Source of the DNA: Pelargonium tetragonum
Taxonomy: Eukaryota; Streptophyta; Magnoliopsida; Geraniales; Geraniaceae
Length of the DNA: 64,000 bases
Assembly: GCA_036897445.1 (NCBI GenBank)
Contig: JAYMTL010000025.1
Coordinates: 62,001 to 126,000, forward strand
Direction: 5' to 3'
Shown here: in pieces, positions 1 through 12,661 of the stretch
Layout: each line of letters begins with the position of its first letter
How positions within the stretch are numbered: the stretch's first letter is position 1
Program-made: the position numbers and the translations under genes
Notes under the pieces: model-generated
What the model was told of the DNA's origin: nothing
Database searches by the model: none
The model's input: only the letters and a program-made list of their open reading frames with translations

Positions 1-1074
1 CAGTGCTTTGAAGTACCCACAGAGTTAGGTATTGGCTTTGAAACAGGATGCTTTTTAGAAAGAAATGACTTTCCTTTCGAATTGGTCTACATCTACCTAA
101 GTGTTTCGTATTTTAGGAGGATTCGGCAAGTTACTATACCACAGCAAATTAGCAATCAATATGAAACGGTTATTTATCCTTACTTTATTGTAACGAAGTT
201 TTTACTTGAAAACCTGGAGTCGTATGTCGAGGGTGGTCTACGAGTAAACTAAATTGAAATCCGATCAATTATGAATTAAAGTGCATTTGAAAGGTACGCT
301 CTGGTTTCGAGTCCTTTTCACAGTCAGTTCATCTAAAAAGAAAAAAGGATCCCCCCAGAATTCCTTATTTGTCCTACTCAACCACGCCTCTCTTGAAAAT
401 GAAAGTAAGAGTTAACTACAGCCGTCTAGATTTTTATTGGACAATTATCGATCCAGAAGTTCCTTGAAGCTTTGTAAGCACATAGTACAAAAAGGGGTTT
501 CCTATTTGGTAGGGTCCCTTTTCATCGTGTGAAATATATAGAGGTGTTTACATTTCCCTTTTAAATTAGCTCCATGCTGCATCCAAACAGGAAGTAAACC
601 AATTTCCACTTAAATATAGAATTTGTGAGTTGAGTTCCTTTTTGAATTCTGAATACCGGAGATATACAAAAAAAATCGAGAAGGCCCCATAGAAAATTGA
701 ATGCAGTATGGCCTAAGACAAGAACTATGCAACTAGAACCGCTCTTCATTATCAAGCCCCTTATTCCCAAGAGCAGAGAGTCTCATCTCAAGGGGTTGCT
801 TTAGAAAAACTCAGGAATCGCTTATATAGATATAGACTACTAATAGATGGGTAGTAGAAGTTCAATTTAATAGGTAATACACAAGTTTCTGAGATTCGTA
901 CTAAGAGGGTTCAAATGTCGTAAAGCTTTTAGGGTCAAAGAAAAAGAAGAAATTCCTGAGGGTTGAGTATAAAGACTTTTACGCCAGGGTAAGGGTTCAA
1001 AAAATTGAGGTGTGTCCTAAACTATGAAATGGCTCCGGCAGAGGCAAAGAAAGGGCGGACTTTTCAAATTTCTC

Positions 1075-1095
1075 TAGCAAGTAAACTTGCCTCAG
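1075..1095 (+). repeat. 21-base dispersed repeat, copy A
   Basis: Identical over 21 bases to the copy at 1627-1647. It begins TAGCAAGT and ends TTGCCTCAG. Inside it GCAAGT and ACTTGC form a 6-bp inverted repeat around AA, so the unit is a small hairpin followed by CTCAG. Both copies are soon followed by AAAAAGAA. A chance 21-base match in 64 kb is very unlikely (order 1 in 1000 or less). A weaker relative, TAAACTTGCCTGAG, lies near 20744. Function unknown; it may be a short mobile or recombination-derived element of the kind seen in expanded organelle genomes. Confidence 0.7.
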
Positions 1096-1626
1096 CTAAA
1101 AAGAACCTCGGGCTTGAATAAAAGGGGGTTGCACCGTGTATGAAGAAATATCTTATTTGACTTGCATATAGTATTTAACAGACGACTTTCTTTATCTTTA
1201 AGAGTAGAGTAACCCAGAAAAATAAGGTACCTACTTTAGTTAGTCTCTCATTTATTCTAGAATTCAGAGGATGCGTACAGTAGAAAATAGCTTATCTTTT
1301 AACAAGGAGCTTTATCTTTTATTTTATAAATTTCGAAATTGGAACTATAAATCTTGGGTTATAAGAGTTAAAAAGAATAAAAAGTAATTAAGAAATTTTT
1401 GCAAACGCTTGCTCTTTTTTTTTAACAATGAAGTAAGTCCCCGAAACTTTGCGGGATTCCTCGTTTCCTTTCTTTATATATAAATTTTATGCTGTTCTAG
1501 GCTCCCCTTTTTATTCTAGGTCTGACTACAAGAGTAGTTCCAGAATTTAGTATAGGACTGTTTAATTGAATCTAAAGAACTTGTAAGTCAAACTAAAAAT
1601 CTATCAAATAAAAAGTGAAATAAGTA

Positions 1627-1647
1627 TAGCAAGTAAACTTGCCTCAG
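1627..1647 (+). repeat. 21-base dispersed repeat, copy B
   Basis: Exact partner of 1075-1095 in the same orientation, 552 bases downstream. It includes the GCAAGT-AA-ACTTGC mini-hairpin and the CCTCAG tail. The flanks differ immediately upstream and then share AAAAAGAA downstream with two mismatches between, which suggests an originally longer unit that has diverged. Confidence 0.7.
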
Positions 1648-3064
1648 GGAAAAAGAAAGGGGTAAATTCAAGGAGCTTATAAAACTGTGACTTAATTTTC
1701 TGTAAATAGAGGGCTTCTATTTCTTTATAAAAAGGCTTCGTCTATAAGTTCTCAATTAGAGACTTAATCTCTACCTTCTGTGTGCTTTAGAGCTTCTAAT
1801 TAGAAAAGTTTATGAACTAGTATAGAAATCCTAGTGCTTACTTTTAGGGTTAAGATTATCGAAAAATAGAGGAAAACCGGCTAATAATATTGATAAGATT
1901 TTGAGGTCAGGAGTCTCAAAAAATTAGGGCTTTCTAAGGTTACTAGATATAGGGGCCTACTCTAAGCGATATAAGGAGACCTAAAACTCCATTTATTAGA
2001 TTATTAGAAACTTGATGGCTGAAAAAGAGACAGGTGAGATAATCGAGAGATCCTATAAAACTCAAAACTCTTAGAAGAACTTATCAAATAAAAGGAGATT
2101 CTTTATTCGGACTCCTTATAAAAGCAAACGACAATGCTCTTAAAGTTAAATTACTTCAACTAAATACAACTTAAATCGAAACGAAGGCCTTTGGTCAAAG
2201 CAAGCGGCAGCTAAACTCCTACTTTAACGCTATCTACAGGGTCTTCTGGACAATCCCAAATTTATTTGAGTAAATGTAAATGCTAAAGAAGCTCCTCGGC
2301 ACAAAAAGCAACAGCTTTAAGTCAGTGTCCCGGAAAGGAAAATACAAATATAACAAGATAAGTCATTTAAGCAATACCCTTCTCTTACTATCGAATATTA
2401 GAAAAGATTCTAGAAAATCCTCAACCCCGGTAACACTTTGACGCATGCAAGATAAGAGAAATGACTCTGATAAACCAAATAAAGGCTTGCTCCTTTTAAA
2501 AAAGCCTCGTGAAGACAAATCCAGGAATCCCCCCGCTAACCAAGTACCTATTTCATTCTCGCTCGCTTAGTTTCTTATCTGACTTTATCCAAGTTTTTGC
2601 ATACTCCGGTTTTATAACCACTTCGGGACCTTGTAGAGTCCTTTATGTTTCTCCTGTCAACGGAATTTTAACTTAAAAACATAAATCCAAGAAGAAGCTC
2701 TTTTCTTTTTCTAATTTTAGGATTCCTTTCTTCTCCCCTGTTCTATATTTTTAAAAGCTACCCCTTTCTAAGATCTCAAATCGGAAACAAGGAAACACTT
2801 AGTTTTTTCTTAACGCTTTTAACCAGAATACAGTAACACTATAAAGAGTTCTGACATGAAAACACTAACAGCTAAATAAATAGGTAACCAATATCCTTAA
2901 ATACCTAAGATGCATTCCTTATCTTAACTGTCCTTACTTACTAAGGCAGTCTTGACTGGTTGTTAAGCCTATATTTGAGGTATAACCCAGCCAAGATAAG
3001 ACGGAGACTAGCTGCCTGTTAATGAGCTTTCCTTATAGGTTTTTGACTTCCTTTTCTTTAGGTT

Positions 3065-3136
3065 AGGAGGACAAAAATGCCTTATAGCTCACTAACTAAC
3101 TGCTTACTGACCTGTTTACTTTATCTCAATACCTAG
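3065..3136 (+). other. AGGAGG box with 19-codon frame
   Basis: AGGAGG at 3065-3070 is followed after six bases by ATG at 3077. This is a textbook Shine-Dalgarno arrangement if the host is bacterial or plastid-like. The frame is only 19 codons (it begins MPYSSLTNCLLTCLLYLNT) and ends at TAG 3134-3136. The peptide is hydrophobic, with no recognisable family. It may be coincidence: purine runs are common in this window. Confidence 0.12.
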
Positions 3137-4879
3137 AGCTACACCCTTCTTAGATGGACTCTTCTGGGGTATCTTGATTGCTTTCTTACTCTTACCCTCT
3201 TTCTTAAGACTTGAAAAAACCAAAGGGGGTCAGTATACCACTGTATATTAAAACGCCGCAGTATTTTGCTATTGTAACTCTCGAATTAAGCCCGATAATT
3301 TAGACAAAAGTATACCAGTAAAAGCAAAATCCTTCTAATTTCAATACCAAAATTTTTGATGGATTGATATGCCTTACGCTTATTAGATAAGATAAAAATA
3401 GATAGGCCGCGCTTGCGCCTTTTTCCTGTAAAGTCAAATTCTTAATTCAGGTGTATTATGAAGGCCTCTTGCACACGAACTCAATATATTGCAAATAGGT
3501 AGTAGTTTCTGAATTGTGACATTGCTCTAGCCAGGGTAAGGTTTCTCCAACAGAAAGGAATCCTATTGATTGGAGTGCGCTATTCCTACTCTATTAATTA
3601 AGCAACAACCCAACGCTGAGGAGGTCCCGTATTTTTTATACTACTTTTAGACCTAAACTTAGATACACTCTATCTAGCGTGCTCTTAATTAAATATAAGC
3701 CCGGGAAATTCCTATAAAGCGTACATCCAAGGTCTTAAAAAAACACGATATAAGTCACGAGAAAAGCCCCACGGCAGGTTTAGGAGAACGGGTCAAATTC
3801 ATTGTTATAGGTTCTAACCAGGATTCCTAAGCCTCATGACTGCTAGTTCGTAAGAAAGAGAAGGGTCCTGTATTTATTTAGTATAAGTTTTTCCGACGGA
3901 TAGAAGATAAGCCATATTCAAACTTGTAGAGGTTTTTGCCGATGTAACCTAGAATCCTAGTGGGATCCTTTCGTATTCTACAAGGGACTTTTCAATAAAA
4001 AATAACTCGTTCTGCCCTTTATTAGTAGAAGAGTCTGGGGGGAGCTTGCTAGGTTTGAATTTCCCTTTTGTTAACTTTATCAAAGAAAACCCTACTTCAT
4101 TTCAATCATATATGTAAACAAGGTTAATTTGATGTACGTGCCTGAGGCAGTAATCAAGAAGTTAAGTATTCTCTAATTGCAGGGGGTTGTTTAGAGTTTT
4201 GAAGTTCCTCAGTAGGGGGTTAGGGGTATTCTCTGGAGAAAGCCCCGTATTGTATATTTTATTTCGATATCGCATAAAATTGACTAACATGTAAGCTCTA
4301 TTATAGAAAGGATATTTCAGAAGTTAGACAAATCCATAAAGAAACTTATACGAAATGGGTTTAGCAAAAGGGTTGACGCGAGGCCCTCCTTTTTATGAAT
4401 TTATATTAAAAGGGGTTTCTTTTTTTAGTTTTATTTGATTGGTTCTGAACCTGGGCATTAAGAAAGTAGGTATGAATATGAAGAGTAAGAAACAACTTAA
4501 GAATCAGTTTTAAGCAATTAGAACCTTTGTCTTACTCCGTTACTGTATTCCGGTTACGGGCAGTTTCCAAGGAGAACTGAGTCAAGGATTTTCTGTTCCT
4601 TTGGAATTTGAAGTTTAAACAAGGTCCTTTTTAATAAAGACAGTAAAAGAAAAATTTAGTGGATAAGCAGCCAGAGTAAATTAAGAAAAATATATATAGA
4701 ATAAAAAGTTTTCTAAGGATTTCCTTACTAGTTAAAAAGATAATCTTATAAGTTAAGTTATAAGTAGGGGGAAGTCTTAGTATATAAAAGTAAGTGCATG
4801 TAGCTTTTTGAAGCCTAAATAATAAAACTTCATAGTTGGTTTACAAGAGTCACTCTTTTTTTGTTATTATAAGGGAAGT

Positions 4880-5270
4880 GCTTTTACAAATTAAACAGTC
4901 TCTGAGTAGTAATTAAAGAATAACTGAATGAAGTAGGTATCCAGAGAAGGATAGTTCATAAGAAGATTACAGGTTATAAGAGAGACTAAAGTTATCAAGA
5001 CAGGTAGTAAGGCTTTCAAGAAGGAGTAGAAGGGGGAACCTATGATACAGAATAAAATAGGTATGATAGGGAACAAAGCTAAGAATAAGAGTACAACTTT
5101 CCCTTTCCGGGTTAGGAGACAGGAGACAGAGGATATGAATAAGATACAGAAACAGGGTACAGGTATGACGTAAGCATAGGACTAAGCTGCAGAGTAGAGG
5201 TATAGCCCACAAGCTAAAACCTAAAAAAATGCTTTTTCTAGAATTCCCTATAACAAAAAGTAATGAATAT
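4880..5270. other. A/G-rich compositional island
   Basis: The + strand changes from the surrounding mini-palindrome texture to a run of A/G-rich triplets (AAG, AAT, GGT, ATG). In one + frame the stretch 5030-5170 is open under the standard code for 47 codons and rich in Lys, Gln, Met and Asn (KGEPMIQNKIGMIG near its start). If only TGA is read as stop, the frame runs from ATG 4928 to TGA 5264-5266 (112 aa, nine in-frame TAA/TAG). The minus strand gives two overlapping hydrophobic frames, the usual mirror of a Lys-rich + strand and probably not genes. No family recognised. Confidence 0.3.
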
Positions 5271-6148
5271 TCAAAACCAAAACTAAGCTAGCTTTTTAGT
5301 TACCCGAGCTTCGTGCTAAGGAGTAAAGCGAAATAAATTGAAAATATACTGTAGTGGAGCCCCACTTCAGAACATTAGGTTTTTTTCTATTACGTATAAT
5401 GTTAAGTATTACTTAGGCTATCTGTCAGGCTCCTGCCCAGGAATATAGTTAAGAGACCCTCTCTATACCTATTTCAGAAGGTAAACCAAGAGTACAACTT
5501 AAAAGCGCGAATACCTCTATCCTAGTACTTATGCGTAATATGGACACAAGCTAAACGACTGAAACTTATGAAAGGTTGTTCGCAATTGAGATTAGGCCTT
5601 TTATATTTATTTTAATGTGAAGTTCAGTTCCCTTAGGCAGCCTTAGAATAACCAAGACCTTGTCCCTTTTATCCACAGCTATAGAACGTGTATTACCAAC
5701 AAAGGACCTTAACTAGTTTTTTTATTTAGAGTTCTTAAATCGAAAAAGCTATAACAAAATAAGAGAATAGGTAGTGACAGAGAAACCAGAGGCTCAGGAG
5801 TTTCAAAGGGGACCTTAACTTGGAGCCATCCCGGAGTTATAAATAGGCTAAAAGGTGCTTGATTTTCGGGATTCAGAGAAAGCCTCGGGGGTGAACTCTT
5901 ACCTATTTTGTGATAAATCCTAAGTTCTGCTCTTTATTAAACTTTGTTAGTAAAGCACTTTTCAGGCTCATTTGAAGGGTTATTTCGGGCATTCTACTCC
6001 TATTCCCCTTTTCTTTATATAGGGAGACTTTATAAGTCTTTACACAACCAGCAATCCTCTTTATCGAAGCACAGGTTAAGCAACTCACTTCATTTAGCTA
6101 GTCGACAGCAAAAATTCCAAGCAAAAAGACTCTGTTTTCTGTTTAATG

Positions 6149-6160
6149 AAGGGTTCCCTT
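6149..6160. repeat. Mini-palindrome AAGGG-TT-CCCTT
   Basis: A five-base purine arm, a TT loop and a complementary five-base arm. It is one of about 35 G-run to C-run elements in the window and reads the same on both strands. The same arms with a GTT loop recur at 42238-42250. Confidence 0.5.
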
Positions 6161-6210
6161 TATTTTAGGTCAGGATCAAAATCTCTTAAGTTTAAAAACT
6201 TAGAATATTG

Positions 6211-6233
6211 TAATAGGTAGGGGCTCCCTATTA
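6211..6233. repeat. Hairpin enclosing GGGGCTCCC
   Basis: TAATAGG and CCTATTA form a perfect 7-bp stem closing over TAGGGGCTC, so the common GGGG-CT-CCC unit is nested in a longer palindrome. In organelle genomes similar small GC-rich palindromes spread as dispersed repeats; that link is inference. Confidence 0.45.
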
Positions 6234-9200
6234 CTTATACTTAAGACTTTAGTTGAATAAAAAGAAAATTTTCAATACGCAGTACCCTTCGGGATCAAGA
6301 GATAAAGGAGGAATTCTACGGGACTACTACGCATTCTCAGACAGAAAAAAGATATTTAAAACAGACAAGACGCGGAAACTTCTATTACAAAAACCCTTAT
6401 TAGGCACATTTACATCAAATAAAAAGGGCCCGCGAATGTGGTTTCTTCTAAAAGCACAGGTTCATGTCTTTATAATCAAGTAAATTGGGATCCTGACAAT
6501 AAGACCTTGCACGAGGGCGGGTACAAAAAAGAGACTTTTCCTAAGTTCCTGGTTTCTTTTTATGCTTAGCAGAGACCGGGTACCTTTTTTTAGACTTTCG
6601 ATACCTCTTTTTCTAAGGAGCTTTTTGAGTACGACAATTCCCTTAGTAGTTTGAGAAAAAAGAAATCGTAGCCATAGGATAACCCTTTCTTAGGGGTCCC
6701 TCAAATTTAACAAAAATTTATATTAGCAAATTAAGAAATTTAGGTCAAAATAGCTGTAAAATAATTTTCTAATAAGGGAATGCTTTTAATAAAGCTTCTG
6801 GATCCCCTTTTTTTAAACAAGACGGCCCATATAGCTAAGAACACTTACTTACTTATCAGTTCAGGATTCTAGCGAGCTTTTACTTCAAACATATTCCCTT
6901 CGTTTTTAGGTTCTAACAGTCTCTCCCTACTTTTGTAGTTTTCTATCCTTATTCCTATTAACCCTTAGGGTATTCTCAATAAAATACAACAAGGAGTGTT
7001 CTTAGCCACAGTCATAAGTATTCTATTGATTAGTCATTTAGAGGTGCAAAGTTGAATACTACTTATTAGTTTGTTGTTTTGCATGCAGTATCCTGGTCAA
7101 GGGAGTCCTCTGTCTCCTAAATTCCCTATGACAGACAAGTCCAATGATGAAATTCTAGCCTTTAGTTCGGCGATACCCTGAGAGTAGAAAGTGGACAAGC
7201 GCCCACCGAGCTCTATCTACCCTTACCTTAGCATATCGACCTACATTGAGATTTGAATGCGTATCTTTTGTTCTAAACAAGCAGCGCTTAGCAAACAACA
7301 AACCAAACTCCTTAAATTCGTAGCTTTTGTATTCGGAAGTCCAGAATGGGTGGGGAGTTTTTAATTAGCCCCCTTGCAGGATTCGGCGCCTCAGTATAAT
7401 CTATTAGTCTTAATGCGGAACCCGTTCTATAAAGAAAAAGGCCCTATTACTTACCGGGATTGTCCCCGATTTTCAATACAAATTCTTAAGTGTAAAGATT
7501 ACATTCACAAGGACTTCCCTGCCTAAAGGATCGTAGCCATTACCTTTGAACTTTTAAGGAATTCAAGTTTAATTTATTACATTAGATATAAAACCCTAGA
7601 ACACGAAAACACAGAACCCTATATTCTTCTTTAGAACAAGCCTCTATATTTTTTTGCTCCCCCAACAGGATTACCCTTAAGACGCCCCGTGTAGATATAT
7701 ATAATACATATCTAATCCCCTTTACTACTAAAAAGAGAATTGCAATGTTTTTACTGTATAATGCGAAAGAGACCCCGAAGATATCATAATTTACTTCGAT
7801 CTACTTTCGTAATAAAAAGTTTTTGGGGCGGATACAACCTTAATCTGTGGTAGGTAAAAAAAGAAAAAGGGTATTTCCCCGTTTAGAGCTGAGAAAAGGG
7901 GGTAGGTACACGTCTCTCTGAAAGTTAAATCAGGAAAACCCGTGTATATCCGGTAAGAGGATGCTTTACAAAGCTTTTGTCAAGTTTACAGGCCTAGCGT
8001 AAAGCTTCTCGAAGCGTGTTGAAACTAGTACTGAACTCTAACTAATATCAATTGAAAATCCAATACAGAAGTCCTCCTTCGTTAAAATACCCATCTATTG
8101 AAATACAAAGTAAGGGTTAAACCCAAACAAGTGTTTCCCTAATTCTATAATAGGTACCCTTTAATAAAGAAGTGTAACTAATCTTTACCCAAGTGGAGAA
8201 ATTCCTACTGAAATTGACTCGCTCTTAAGTGCCCTGTATAGTGTAACTACTCATCATATTTTTAGAAGGGCTTGTCCTTATAATTATCCTATTACTAACT
8301 ACCTGTAAATCTAAGACAGGTACAGGCTAAAGGGTAGTAAGAGGAAGACTCCTATCAAGAAGAACAAATAAGGGAATACTAAAGCAACAAGCCTTATAGC
8401 TAGATACGGGTTTTAACTAAGAAATTATCACTCGTTTAGCGGTGGGATAGTTTTGCATCTGGACTCATTTTAAGGCATTAGAGGGCTCCCCCTTTACTTT
8501 ACACTAACAGGATAGCTTTGTTAAGACCCCAACAGTACTATAAAATAGAAATACTTGACTAAACCCCTCTTATTAGGAATGGGAAAAACTTGCTCGGACT
8601 ATTTAGACTTTTACGATTACTAAACAAATATAGATTAGGAGTGATTATTTCTATTCCATTAGCCCCGGTACTAAAGCGCAGGCAGAACATCAAGAACCTT
8701 TCTATCATACATTAAAGTAAATTGTTTGTACCCATGTAAAGCAGTGAATCCAACTTTATTTATCTGAAGGCCCCTTTTTGATGGTGGTCCATCTTAGAGA
8801 ATTTTCCTTACATACTAAAAAAGGAAAACCTCTTATAAAACCTATTCCGCTTAGGTATTTTCTATACTCCTAACATACTCGATATATAGAAAATATAGAA
8901 GAAAAAAGTAGGGAACAAAAAAAGGAAACTTTTTACAATTCCTGTACTTCATTTATACATTCTAATTCTAACGAAGCTAACTTCCTCCAGAAGAAAATGC
9001 ATGAGTTCAAGTGCCTTACTATATAATAACACAGGAAAACAATTCTGTGTTTAACTCCTTTCAAAACTACCCTGAACACTTGCTTAAAGAACTAACCTGA
9101 TTACGATCCTATAATCTATCATAAAATGGGGATTTCCAAGGAAAACTTCTAATTTAACTGATGTGAATCAACTCCTTTCGCTTATCCCTTTAGAAAGAGC

Positions 9201-9815
9201 GGCACTACCTTAGCCAAGAAATTGACTTCCTGCAATGTCAGCCCGCCTTAGAACTTTTATCTCCTCTAGCAACACCCCTGGATATACAAGGTTCCTAGCT
9301 TCGACAAGAATAAGAAATTTATTGACTTCACTTGCGTCAGTCAGCTTTCCTTTAGAACAATTAAATCCTTACCAGCTAAACTGATATATTGGAAGAAAGC
9401 TTTCAAGATAAAAGGTAATGTAATTACTCCTTCACTTAGGAATCTCAACAAAGAAAAGAGCTTGGACTGTCCTCTCAAGAATACAAGTCTCTTTATTAAA
9501 GTGTAAAAAAACTGGAGAAACTTTAGACTTTAATAAAGAATATAGAAAAAGGAACGAGATACCCAGTACTCACTAAAGCATAAAAAAGACTCCGTGAAAT
9601 ATTAGAAATGGGAGGTACAACACGAAAGGAGTTGGCATAGTAAGGTAAGGGGTTGAAATCACTTAGATAAAGATTTATGAGTTTAACTTCACAAAAAATC
9701 CCCTGTACCTTGTAGGAAGTAACGTGGGCTTGAGAGATGACTTATTAACGAAAAAATTTTTATTCCACACTCGGTAAATAAAAGTTTTGTTTAAAGGCCA
9801 TAGGCTCGAATCTAG

Positions 9816-10181
9816 GTGCATAGTAAGTTTATAGCCAATTATATAAGTTCATGTACAAGAAGTTTAAAAAGATACCGAGATCCTGCTCCTAGTTTCTATT
9901 TGTACTACCCAAAACGACAAGTTATGATAATTTTAGAGAAAGATAGTGGCTTTTACCGGAGCATACTTTTTTCAATAGGTTCCTCGATCTATTCACAGAA
10001 TCTCTACAGCCAAGGTTTTATGATATATCCCAAAAGGAACCCCGTTTATCAGCTAAGTTTTGAGTCCCCCAGTGACTTCAGTGACATTGTTATAGTTCAG
10101 TCAGGCAAATGCCGAAATGTCTTTCTCATGAAACTAGGACTCTTTGTCGAGATACTATACCTCCCTTTCAATTGCAAGTAG
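9816..10181 (+). CDS. Longest standard-code frame, hypothetical
   Basis: A 121-codon frame from GTG to TAG, the longest in the window. The first in-frame ATG lies about 37 codons in, so an ATG-initiated product would be near 85 aa. I see no convincing ribosome-binding site and no family resemblance. The translation is mixed polar and hydrophobic, has no clear membrane segment or signal peptide, and carries the short internal echo LYYPKR (about residue 31) and MIYPKR (about residue 70). A frame of this length is what chance predicts for 64 kb at this composition, so the call is weak. It could be a decayed gene, an exon, or noise. Confidence 0.15.
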   Translation: MHSKFIANYISSCTRSLKRYRDPAPSFYLYYPKRQVMIILEKDSGFYRSILFSIGSSIYSQNLYSQGFMIYPKRNPVYQLSFESPSDFSDIVIVQSGKCRNVFLMKLGLFVEILYLPFNCK

Positions 10182-12037
10182 TAGAGAGAGCCCTATTAAA
10201 TTAAAAGATTGTGGCAAAAGCTATGGTTTCCTTTTTTTTTAAAGTTCAACGAAACGTAACAAATTTTGAAAAGAATTCGTGTACGTTGGTAAGGTGTATA
10301 TAACTTATTCAATAGCTTTCTTGCTTTCTAAGACACAGGAATCACTTACTAGCTAGGATAGATAATGATAACAAGCTTAGGCCCCTCCTTCTTCTGGGTT
10401 TCCCTACTAATAAGTAGCTTTTTAGAATAAAAGCCCCCGCGGTTCACCTATATTTATTACTAATAGATGCGGTCAAGGAATCGCCCTTCTTTTGTGGAGT
10501 ATCCGCGGATAAGTGTTTCGTAGTGCTCTACCTTTTAGTAAGTATTTTGAAGTACCAGAACGAAAGAGAATATTTTCTTTTATTAAAAGAAAAAGAGATA
10601 AGGAACTTACTAACTAAAACTAAGTCAATTCTACTTATTAATAGCTGCCCCGAGGTTTTTACTTGAAAGATAGTCGAGGTCCTCTAATAAGGATTTATAC
10701 ACCATTTAAGTTTAGGGTAGTTTGGGCTCCTTAGCATCCATGAGATTGTAGTTTAATGCAGTTCCAAATTAGACTTTAGGGGTCTCCCGTTCGTTAACCA
10801 GATTGCTAAACTAGCTATTGTAAACAAGGGGCTTGTTCTTTATAGGGGTACCCTTAACTAATTGAATTCTAGTAGAAAATTCTGTAATGAATTAAGGCTC
10901 TTTATCCAACAAAGAAAAGACTTATATCTGCTAAGGTGGAGAACCTTGCAGCCAGTACTTATGACCCACCGGGGTTCCCTATTTCTTTCCCGGGGAGACT
11001 CTCTTTCTTTATACTACTACAAGAGAAATTTTTGATTAAGAGCTCGATTTCGCTTTTATGCACCTAGAATAAGAAGAATAATATCTTTTTTATAACCTTT
11101 TTATTTTATTTAGTAGAAGCTCCCAGAGTCGAGTACAATTAATAAAGAGACACTCTTTAGTTTTTAAGGGTTGCAATCCGAAAAAGGTGCTCTAATCAGC
11201 CTTTAATTTCATATGAAAACCCAGTACCTAATTCTAGTAAAAGCCTACGTGTCGGGAATGATGAAGTGCACTGAAGCATAGATTCAAAGTAAGCATGTTC
11301 CTTTACACTGCTAGGCCTGGATTTGTTAAATTGGGATCTCTCTAATACTAAATATCTGGAATAAGGTGTCGCGAATAGAAATAGTTATAAAAAGTTCTCG
11401 CATCTGAGATCAATACGTTTACAGGGTTATCTTACTAGGTAGAAGCAATTCCTTACACTTATGCTCTGAGACTTAAAAAAAGGAGATTTTTGTTTTCAAC
11501 TGGAACCCTATAACATGAGTATTTTACTAAACCGCATTAACTAAAGAGCGATAGTATTGCTTTGAAATGAATCTATATCAGAAACCCGTGAATACCTAGG
11601 ATGTCCTTTATTCTTTATTAAGCTTTATAATTCAAAAAAGGTGTCAAGAGTAAACCATCCTGCAATTTTACTAATGTGATCCAATATTCACTCAGAAATT
11701 TTCATCAGTCTTAATTCGAAAAGTTTCAAGCAGCTTGTTTGAGAAAGTAATATTAATATAACCTAAGTCAGAGGAATTCTTGTTTATACAAATAAAGGGA
11801 GGCTTACTCACAGTATACTATCTTACCCTTTGACGGATCCTACAAGTTTTGACTGCATCTTAACCCAAAAGTCAAAACCCAATTTGATAAAGCACAGGTT
11901 TTACCAGTATACGAGGGGTTCTTCTTCTATGTAGTATTTAAACGAAGTGTTAAGTACAATATTAAATAAATAACTATACATATATAGCTTAAGTTACTTT
12001 TCAAAGTTATACAAAATACTAGAGGGTTCTAATCTAA

Positions 12038-12049
12038 AGGGGCTCCCCT
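12038..12049. repeat. Mini-palindrome AGGGGCTCCCCT
   Basis: AGGGG and CCCCT pair around CT. The ten-base core GGGGCTCCCC recurs exactly at 34110-34119, although composition predicts far less than one copy in 64 kb. Part of the dispersed G-run to C-run family. Confidence 0.6.
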
Positions 12050-12650
12050 ATAGTAAATATCAAATCTTGTGTATAAGATCTAGTTTAAACTAAGAGCTTC
12101 CTTTTCTTCTCTTAAAAATGACTTCAAAGCTTTTTTGGCAGAGTTCTGCCCTCAAACTTTATCCTAATATCTGTGTGTGTCTAGTCAAGTCTCCTTTCAA
12201 AGCAATTACCATACTTGTTCTTGAGCTCTGTTTTCAATTAAGAATAAACTTGCTATTTTTGTACCCAGAAAGGATTTTTATCCTCTAGCGAAATAAGGGA
12301 TCACAGAAGCATACCTTTTCCTTAAAGGCAGCCCTTTTTGACTAAAAACCTCTTTTTAAAAGTGTCGTGGGGGTTACCTATTCTATACAATAAGGAATAT
12401 TCCAGATGAGCAGCTTCAATTTTCTCAATAAATCTGGCCTTTGTTCTGTTCGAACTCAATTTTTATAATATTTTGCCGCGCTCTGCTATATAGCCAGGCA
12501 CATTTTCTGTTGTACAAACAGCCGAGGTAATTTACTAATCTAGCTAGAGGGTCAGATACAAAATAAGAAATATATTCATAAGCAGATAAACAAATTTTAG
12601 AGTCTTCGTCAAGAGTATCCTATCTTTTATCTTACTTTAGCGCATAGTTA

Positions 12651-12661
12651 GGGGCATCCCC
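12651..12661. repeat. Mini-palindrome GGGGCATCCCC
   Basis: A four-base G arm and four-base C arm around CAT. Another member of the dispersed family, with a three-base loop. Confidence 0.5.

Larger units (their letters stand above)
1..4880. other. Background sequence, no gene recognised
   Basis: Stop codons are dense in all six frames. I see no RNA gene, mobile-element end or conserved motif. The stretch carries the first mini-palindromes (for example GGGTCCC near 511, GGGATCC near 3962) and the paired 21-base repeat at 1075 and 1627. A strong AGGAGG box followed by an ATG at 3077 opens only a 19-codon frame. AT-rich spacer is the simplest description. Confidence 0.5.
5270..9815. other. Background sequence, no gene recognised
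   Basis: The longest frames here are 74-76 codons, some with non-ATG starts, and resemble no family. Mini-palindromes at 6149-6160 and 6211-6233 stand out. Otherwise I see only AT-rich text with scattered short matches to other parts of the window, for example GAAGTGTAACTAAT near 8169, found again near 21873. Confidence 0.45.
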
